From NCBI RefSeq assembly GCF_900109605.1, contig NZ_FOAM01000003.1, forward strand, positions 186,001 to 250,000: a stretch of DNA of 64,000 bases, in the 5' to 3' direction. The notes under the pieces are model-generated. The model was given only the letters and a program-made list of their open reading frames with translations, had not been told where the DNA came from and ran no database searches. Shown in pieces: positions 58,626 to 64,000 of this stretch. The translations under genes were made by a program, and so were the position numbers. The DNA is from Xaviernesmea oryzae (GTDB taxonomy: Bacteria > Pseudomonadota > Alphaproteobacteria > Rhizobiales > Rhizobiaceae). Position 1 is the stretch's first letter; the number at the start of each line of letters is the position of its first letter.

Positions 58626-60020
58626 GTGAAATATGTCTCCACACGGGGCGAGGCCCCTTCTCTCGGCTTCTCCGATGCCTTGCTGGCAGGCCTTGCGCGT
58701 GACGGCGGCCTCTATGTGCCAGAAACCTGGCCAGCCCTGTCGAAAAAAGAGATCCGCGCCCTGCGCGGCAAATCCTATCAGGAGATCGCCTTCGAGATCG
58801 TGTCCCGCTTCACCGGCGACGAGATCGGTGCGGACGCGCTGAGGGGCATGATCGATGCCGCCTATGCTACTTTCCGCCATCCGGCCGTGGTGCCGCTCGT
58901 ACAAAGCGGGCCGAATGATTTCGTGCTCGAACTTTTCCATGGCTCGACACTCGCCTTCAAGGACGTGGCGATGCAGCTGCTCGGGCGGCTGATGGATCAC
59001 GTGCTGGAAGCGCGCGGCCGCCATGCGACGATCGTCGGCGCCACCTCGGGCGATACGGGCGGTGCGGCCATCGATGCCTTTGCCGGCCGGGCGCGCACGG
59101 ATATCTTCATCCTCTTTCCCGAAGGCAAGGTCTCGCCGGTGCAGCAGCGCCAGATGACCACGAGCACCGACGCGAATGTCCATGCGCTGGCCGTCAAGGG
59201 CAATTTCGACGATTGCCAGAACCTCGTCAAAGCCATGTTCAACGACGCCGCCTTCCGCGACCGCGTGGCGCTTTCCGGCGTCAATTCGATAAACTGGGCG
59301 CGCATCATGGCCCAGATCGTCTATTATTTCACGGCCGCCATCAGCCTGGGCAGCCCGGACCGCAAGGTTTCCTTCACAGTGCCCACAGGCAATTTCGGCG
59401 ATATTTTCGCTGGCTTCGTTGCCGTCAAGATGGGCCTGCCCGTCGGCCGTCTGATCATCGCAACCAATGAGAATGACATTCTCTCGCGTACCCTGAAAAC
59501 CGGGCGCTATGAGATGAAGCCGGTGAAGGCGACGACCTCGCCCTCGATGGATATCCAGATCTCCTCGAATTTCGAGCGGCTCCTGTTCGAAGCCTACGAG
59601 CGCGACGCGGCCCGTGTGCGAGGCGCCATGTCGAGCCTCTCGCAATCGGGCGCCTTCGAGATCGAAGCCAGCGGCCTCAAAGCCATCCGTCGCGTCTTTC
59701 GGGCCGGACGGGCAAGCGAAAAGGACGTTGCCAAGACGATCCGTCACGTCCATGCCGAAAGCGGCATGCTGCTTGACCCGCATTCGGCCATCGGCGTCTT
59801 CGTGGCGGCAAAATATCGGCGTCCGAGCGAACCGATGGTGACGCTGGCCACCGCCCATCCCGCGAAATTTCCGGCAGCGGTAAAATCGGCCAGTGGTATT
59901 GACCCGACGCTTCCGACGTGGCTTGCTGACCTGATGGACAGGGAGGAGCGTTTCGACGTCCTGGAACCGGACCTGAAGACAATCGAGGCCTATATCAGCG
60001 CGCATATCCGCCAGGGCTGA
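58626..60020 (+). CDS. thrC: Threonine synthase
   Basis: ThrC converts O-phospho-homoserine to threonine with PLP. The 464-residue fold type II protein starts MKYVSTRGEAPSLGFSDALLAGLARDGGLYVP. It has the PLP lysine in LFHGSTLAFKDVAMQLLG, the phosphate loop GATSGDTGGAAIDAF, FTVPTGNFGDIFAGFVA and HPAKFPAAVKSA near the end, the long threonine synthase subfamily. A GTG start at 58626 has a purine-rich upstream (AAGGACGAAGAAGC). The M16 peptidase follows on the same strand after 176 bases, a familiar rhizobial arrangement. Confidence 0.96.
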   Translation: MKYVSTRGEAPSLGFSDALLAGLARDGGLYVPETWPALSKKEIRALRGKSYQEIAFEIVSRFTGDEIGADALRGMIDAAYATFRHPAVVPLVQSGPNDFVLELFHGSTLAFKDVAMQLLGRLMDHVLEARGRHATIVGATSGDTGGAAIDAFAGRARTDIFILFPEGKVSPVQQRQMTTSTDANVHALAVKGNFDDCQNLVKAMFNDAAFRDRVALSGVNSINWARIMAQIVYYFTAAISLGSPDRKVSFTVPTGNFGDIFAGFVAVKMGLPVGRLIIATNENDILSRTLKTGRYEMKPVKATTSPSMDIQISSNFERLLFEAYERDAARVRGAMSSLSQSGAFEIEASGLKAIRRVFRAGRASEKDVAKTIRHVHAESGMLLDPHSAIGVFVAAKYRRPSEPMVTLATAHPAKFPAAVKSASGIDPTLPTWLADLMDREERFDVLEPDLKTIEAYISAHIRQG

Positions 60021-60196
60021 GACAGGCCGTCTTAAGATTGTGTCAGGCATCGCGCGAAGCGATGTGGGTTTTTGCCCGGATCTTTTCAGGATGTACGTCT
60101 CCTTATGATGCAATCGCACCGCCGGCGTCGCGACTGACCCTCATGGAGGGCGCGGCACCGCCGGATGGTTGCGATGAGCGCCCAGAAAGGCGAGAG

Positions 60197-61492
60197 ATGA
60201 AAGTTGAGTGCACGCGGCTGGCTTCCGGCCTCACGGTCGTCACGGAAACCATGCCGCATCTGGAGAGCGCCGCGCTCGGCGTCTGGATCAAGTCCGGCTC
60301 GCGCGACGAAACCGCCGATGAACACGGTATTGCCCATCTTCTCGAACATATGGCCTTCAAGGGCACGGCCAAGCGCAGTGCCCGTGATATCGCCGAGCAG
60401 ATCGAAAATGTCGGTGGCGAGGTCAATGCCGCGACCTCGACAGAGACGACTTCCTATTATGCCCGTGTCCTCAAGGACGATACGCCGCTCGCCATCGACA
60501 TTCTCGCTGATATCCTGACGAATTCGGCGTTCGACGAGGACGAGTTGGAGCGCGAGAAGCAGGTTATCCTGCAGGAAATCGGCGCGGCTAACGACACGCC
60601 CGACGACCTCGTCTTCGACCGTTTCGCCGAGGCGGCCTTTGCCGACCAGACGCTCGGCCGGCCGATCCTGGGCACGCCCGAGACCGTCACCTCCTTCTCC
60701 TCCGACCAGATTCGCGCCTATCTCGCGCGCAATTACACGACTGACCGCATGTTCGTCGTCGGCGCAGGCGCGGTCGATCACGACGAGTTCGTGCGCCAGG
60801 TCGAAGAGCGCTTCGCCAGCCTGCCGCAGATGCCGACCGGCACGCCGGCGGCGCAGCCCGCCCGCTATACGGGCGGCGAGGTGCGTGAAGGCCGCGACCT
60901 GATGGATGCGCAGGTTCTGCTGGGGTTCGAGGGCAAGGCCTATCATGCCCGCGACTTCTACTGTTCGCAGATTCTCGCCAACATCCTGGGCGGCGGCATG
61001 TCCTCTCGGCTCTTCCAGGAGGTCCGCGAGCGACATGGCCTGTGCTATTCGGTCTATGCTTTCCACTGGGGCTTTTCCGACACCGGCATTTTCGGCGTTC
61101 ACGCGGCCACCAGCGGCGAGAACCTGCCGGACCTGATGCCGGTGATCCTGGAAGAGCTGCGCAAGAGCGCTCTGCAGATCGACCAGCAGGAAATCGACCG
61201 CGCACGCGCGCAGATCCGCGCGCAGCTCTTGATGGGCCAGGAAAGCCCAGCCGCCCGCGCTGGCCAGATCGCCCGGCAGATGATGCTCTATGGCCGTCCG
61301 ATCCCCAACGAGGAGCTGATGGAGCGCCTGTCCGGCATCACCGTCGCAAGGCTGACCGACCTTGCCGGCCGGCTGTTCTTCGATACGGTTCCGACCCTTT
61401 CGGCCATTGGCCCGGTGGAGAGCTTGATGTCGATGAGCGACATTCTCGGCGGCTTGACGGGCCACAGCGTGCCGCGCGCCGCCAGCGCCTGA
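60197..61492 (+). CDS. M16-family zinc peptidase (mitochondrial-processing-peptidase-like)
   Basis: The 431-residue protein has the inverted zinc motif HLLEHMAFKG (HxxEH) and the third ligand region DELEREKQVILQEIGAANDTPDDLV near residue 115. GTPETVTSFSSDQIRAYLARNYT follows, then the C-terminal half with GGGMSSRLFQEVRERHGLCYSVYAF. It belongs to the alpha-proteobacterial relatives of the mitochondrial processing peptidase beta subunit. It lacks a signal peptide, so cytoplasmic. The ATG at 60197 (MKVECTRLASGLTVVTE) has AAGG-GAGAG; the frame reaches 53 codons further without support. Confidence 0.95.
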   Translation: MKVECTRLASGLTVVTETMPHLESAALGVWIKSGSRDETADEHGIAHLLEHMAFKGTAKRSARDIAEQIENVGGEVNAATSTETTSYYARVLKDDTPLAIDILADILTNSAFDEDELEREKQVILQEIGAANDTPDDLVFDRFAEAAFADQTLGRPILGTPETVTSFSSDQIRAYLARNYTTDRMFVVGAGAVDHDEFVRQVEERFASLPQMPTGTPAAQPARYTGGEVREGRDLMDAQVLLGFEGKAYHARDFYCSQILANILGGGMSSRLFQEVRERHGLCYSVYAFHWGFSDTGIFGVHAATSGENLPDLMPVILEELRKSALQIDQQEIDRARAQIRAQLLMGQESPAARAGQIARQMMLYGRPIPNEELMERLSGITVARLTDLAGRLFFDTVPTLSAIGPVESLMSMSDILGGLTGHSVPRAASA

Positions 61493-61715
61493 TCCTTCTC
61501 GAAAAGGCGTACCTGTCCGCGACAGACATCTGAAGATCTTGCCGCAAGGTTTTGACAAGAGACGGCTTTGGCGGCACGATGAGGAACCGCCGCATCATCC
61601 GGTCTCAGGGGCTTGAACCCTGGAGCGCTGATGCGCGGAGAGCAAAACTCGCGACGGGGCCTGCCAGCACATGCCCCGCGCCATGGGCGCCGCAGCGCCC
61701 CTTGTGAGGTGTGTG

Positions 61716-62318
61716 ATGGCCAGATCGGTCTTTCGGTTTCTGTCGCGGCAGTCCGAACCGGTCGAGATCGGCGATGCGCACTATCTTCTGCGTCTTCCCC
61801 GCCGCACCGATTACAAGGCCTGGTACCGTCTGCGCAGCGAAAGCCGTGCCTTTCTCGAGCCCTGGGAGCCAAAATGGCGGGCCGACGAGATGACGGAGGC
61901 AGCCTTCCGCACCCGGGTGATCCGCAACGAGCAGGAATTCAACTGCGGCCAGGCCGTGCCGCTGTTTCTCTTCTCCCGGCAGGACGACGAGTTGCTCGGC
62001 GGACTGACTGTCGGCTATATCAGGCGCGGCGCCGCTCAATGCTGCATGATCGGCTACTGGATGGGCACGCGCCATGCCGGCAAGGGGCATATGAGCGCCG
62101 CGGTGCGGCTGACCATCCCCTACATCTTTTCGGTCCTTCAGTTGCACCGTATTGAAGCAGCCTGTATCCCGGAGAATGAAAGGAGCGTTCGTCTCCTTGA
62201 AAAGGCCGGTTTTCGACGGGAAGGCTACCTGCGGGATTATCTGAAGATCAACGGCCAATGGCGTGATCATCTGATGTTTTCCCTTCTTCCGCAGGATATT
62301 GCCCCAACAGGAATATGA
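61716..62318 (+). CDS. GNAT N-acetyltransferase, RimJ/RimL-like
   Basis: The 200-residue protein has the GNAT layout: YLLRLPRRTDYKAWYRLRSESRAFLEPWEPKWR, IGYWMGTRHAGKGHMSAAV (acetyl-CoA loop), LHRIEAACIPENERSVRLLEKAGFRREGYLRDYLKINGQWRDHLMFSLL. This matches RimJ-type enzymes that acetylate N-termini of ribosomal proteins or small amines. GAGGTGTGTG precedes ATG 61716; the longer frame lacks a better signal. The following signalling gene starts 4 bases after the stop. Confidence 0.9.
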   Translation: MARSVFRFLSRQSEPVEIGDAHYLLRLPRRTDYKAWYRLRSESRAFLEPWEPKWRADEMTEAAFRTRVIRNEQEFNCGQAVPLFLFSRQDDELLGGLTVGYIRRGAAQCCMIGYWMGTRHAGKGHMSAAVRLTIPYIFSVLQLHRIEAACIPENERSVRLLEKAGFRREGYLRDYLKINGQWRDHLMFSLLPQDIAPTGI

Positions 62319-62322
62319 GCGT

Positions 62323-64000
62323 TTGACCCAAGTGATCCGCCCGCGTGCGTCGTCGCATGCCGCTGTCCGTCGCCTGCTTGCCCTGGTCCTCTGCTGGATG
62401 ACCCTGGCCGTCGGACTGTGCGGACCGGCACACGCCGTCGAACCCGTGAAGATCTCGCGCGAGGACACCGCGCTCGACCTGACCGCGACGACCGAGATCT
62501 ATACGGGCCGGGGCGATGCCTTTCAGGTGTCCACCGCGCCGGGCACGGACGGCATCGTCAGACGCATCGAGGTCCGCTCTTCAGGGGGCAACCACCAGGG
62601 TGACTGGGCGGTTTTCGCGCTCGCCAACGTATCCGAGGAGCAGCTGGAGCGGGTTATCGTCGCTCCGCATTTCCGCCTGGTCAATTCCAAGCTGTTCTGG
62701 CCCGATCTCGGCGCGCAACGCATTCTTTCGATCACCCCTTCGGAAGGCTTCGCGCTCGACCGGGTGGCCAGCGAGGAGGCCGACGTCTTCTCGATCACGC
62801 TCAATCCGGGCTCGGTCGTGACCTTCGTCGCCGAGCTCGCGACCCCCGATCTGCCGCAGATCTATCTGTGGGAGCCGGACGCGTACAAAGACACGGTCAA
62901 CGCCTTCACCCTCTATCGCGGCATCGTGCTTGGCATCGCCGGCCTGCTCGCGGTGTTTCTCACCATTCTCTTCGTGGTCAAGGGCACCTCGATGCTGCCG
63001 GCGACGGCGGCGCTGGCCTGGGCGGTGCTCGCCTATATCTGCGTCGATTTCGGCTTCCTGTCGAAACTCATCTCGATCACGGCCGCCGACGAGCGCATAT
63101 GGCGCGCGGGAACCGAAGTGTTCCTGTCGGCGGGGCTGGTGATCTTCCTCTTCACTTATCTGAACCTCAACCGCTGGCACCAGCATCTGGCCTATGCCAC
63201 GCTGGCCTGGGTTCTGGGTCTGGCGCTGCTCTTCGGCGTGGCGATCTACGATCCCTCGATCGCCGCCGGCATCGCCCGCATTTCCTTCGCGCTAACAGGC
63301 ACGGCGGGCACACTGCTGATCGCCTATCTCGGCTTCAAGCACTATGACCGCGCCATTCTGCTCGTGCCCGCCTGGATGCTGATCCTGGTCTGGCTGTTCG
63401 GCGCCTGGCTCACGGTCACCGGTCGGCTGGCCAACGACATCGTGCAGCCGGCGCTGGGCGGTGGCCTCGTGCTGATCGTCCTGCTCATCGGCTTCACCGT
63501 GATGCAGCACGCCTTTGCCGGCGGCGCCTATGGACAGGGGCTATTTTCCGATCTGGAACGCCAGTCGCTCGCACTCACCGGCTCTGGCGATACGGTGTGG
63601 GACTGGGACGTGGCCCGCGACCGTGTCGTGACCATGCCCGACATTTCCGCCCATCTCGGCTTGGCGCCCGGCACCATGCATGGCGCGGCGCGCAATTGGC
63701 TGCCACGCCTGCATCCGGACGACCGGGACCGGTTCCGGGCGACCCTCGACGTGCTGCTGGAGCACCGGCGCGGGCGGCTGAACCATGAATTTCGCATTCG
63801 TGCAGAAGACGGGCATTATCACTGGATGGCAATCCGCGCGCGGCCCGTGCTCGGCTCGACGGGCGAGATCATTCGCTGCGTCGGCACAATCGTCGACGTC
63901 ACCGAGCAGCGCAATTCGATCGACCGGCTGCTGCATGACGCGCTGCATGACAATTTGACCGGCCTGCCGAACCGCCACCTCTTCCTCGACCGGCTGCAGA
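62323..64000 (+). CDS. 7TM sensor-PAS-GGDEF (likely -EAL) protein, 3' end outside the window
   Basis: The frame stays open to the window end (559 residues seen). After a signal-like N-terminus and an extracellular beta-rich domain (about 40-185) come seven hydrophobic helices (e.g. GIVLGIAGLLAVFLTILFVV, VFLSAGLVIFLFTYLNL). A PAS domain follows (DTVWDWDVARD to GTIVDVTEQRN), and then HDNLTGLPNRHLFLDRL, the start of a GGDEF domain. The layout is the 7TMR-DISM-like type; rhizobial relatives usually continue to EAL, which is outside this window. Start is TTG 62323 or GTG 62332, so uncertain. It sits 4 bases after the GNAT gene and may share its transcript. It would make or break cyclic-di-GMP in response to an envelope signal. 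Confidence 0.85.
   Translation, partial: MTQVIRPRASSHAAVRRLLALVLCWMTLAVGLCGPAHAVEPVKISREDTALDLTATTEIYTGRGDAFQVSTAPGTDGIVRRIEVRSSGGNHQGDWAVFALANVSEEQLERVIVAPHFRLVNSKLFWPDLGAQRILSITPSEGFALDRVASEEADVFSITLNPGSVVTFVAELATPDLPQIYLWEPDAYKDTVNAFTLYRGIVLGIAGLLAVFLTILFVVKGTSMLPATAALAWAVLAYICVDFGFLSKLISITAADERIWRAGTEVFLSAGLVIFLFTYLNLNRWHQHLAYATLAWVLGLALLFGVAIYDPSIAAGIARISFALTGTAGTLLIAYLGFKHYDRAILLVPAWMLILVWLFGAWLTVTGRLANDIVQPALGGGLVLIVLLIGFTVMQHAFAGGAYGQGLFSDLERQSLALTGSGDTVWDWDVARDRVVTMPDISAHLGLAPGTMHGAARNWLPRLHPDDRDRFRATLDVLLEHRRGRLNHEFRIRAEDGHYHWMAIRARPVLGSTGEIIRCVGTIVDVTEQRNSIDRLLHDALHDNLTGLPNRHLFLDRLQ

Overview
The window looks like a piece of core chromosome from an alphaproteobacterium of the Rhizobiaceae (Rhizobium/Agrobacterium group). 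This rests on high GC, Shine-Dalgarno starts, a glnII/gstI pair, a divergent dctA-dctBD locus with two sigma-54 style activator sites, CcrM, a DciA/DUF721-MutY-Dsb-Smc-PpdK block, and threonine synthase next to an M16 peptidase. The genus cannot be fixed by reading alone. No prophage, insertion sequence, CRISPR array or rRNA was seen. The left edge cuts a tRNA-Cys and the right edge cuts a membrane PAS-GGDEF gene.

Layout. 1-7.4 kb is a signalling region: a LOV (blue-light type) histidine kinase, its single-domain response regulator and an 80-residue unknown protein in one operon; a divergent triple-PAS hybrid kinase; then an HD-GYP protein, a bacterial PH-domain protein and a PilZ-like protein. 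7.8-11 kb has a small lipoprotein, tRNA-Ser and tRNA-Gln, a metallo-beta-lactamase-fold hydrolase and a DUF1499 membrane protein. 11-21 kb is housekeeping: ppdK, smc, a DsbA-like lipoprotein, a NIPSNAP-like protein, DciA and divergent mutY. 21-25.6 kb has a HAD phosphatase, a SnoaL-like protein, a secreted RTX calcium-binding protein behind a sigma-54-like promoter, a convergent flagellin and a TerC protein.

25.9-31.5 kb centres on nitrogen and phosphate: glutamine synthetase II with a good sigma-54 promoter, divergent gstI (a predicted 63-residue inhibitor of GSII), a YihY membrane protein, an exported unknown, and the DUF47-Pit phosphate operon. 31.3-39.8 kb holds small unknowns, a 3-methyladenine glycosylase, treZ, a DedA protein, a chemoreceptor and pccB. 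39.9-45 kb is the C4-dicarboxylate locus: DctB senses substrate, DctD activates sigma-54 polymerase, and DctA imports succinate, fumarate and malate. 45-54.6 kb mixes a ketoglutarate-semialdehyde dehydrogenase, two membrane-anchored SNase-like proteins, tRNA-Lys, PhzF, Nudix, endonuclease/exonuclease/phosphatase, SHOCT and aminotransferase genes. 55-64 kb has a 32-residue membrane microprotein, ccrM, a HAD phosphatase, a lipoprotein, thrC, an M16 peptidase, a GNAT enzyme and the truncated signalling protein.

I did not find a clear, wholly new multi-gene system. The best candidates for a second look are the LOV kinase with an apparently degraded ATP-binding domain plus its 80-residue partner, the RTX gene with a sigma-54-like promoter bracketed by GTTAACG repeats, the paired SNase-like proteins lacking catalytic residues, and the unlisted small proteins (40, 32 and 63 residues). 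Starts were moved inward from the longest frame wherever a ribosome binding site or family N-terminus supported it.
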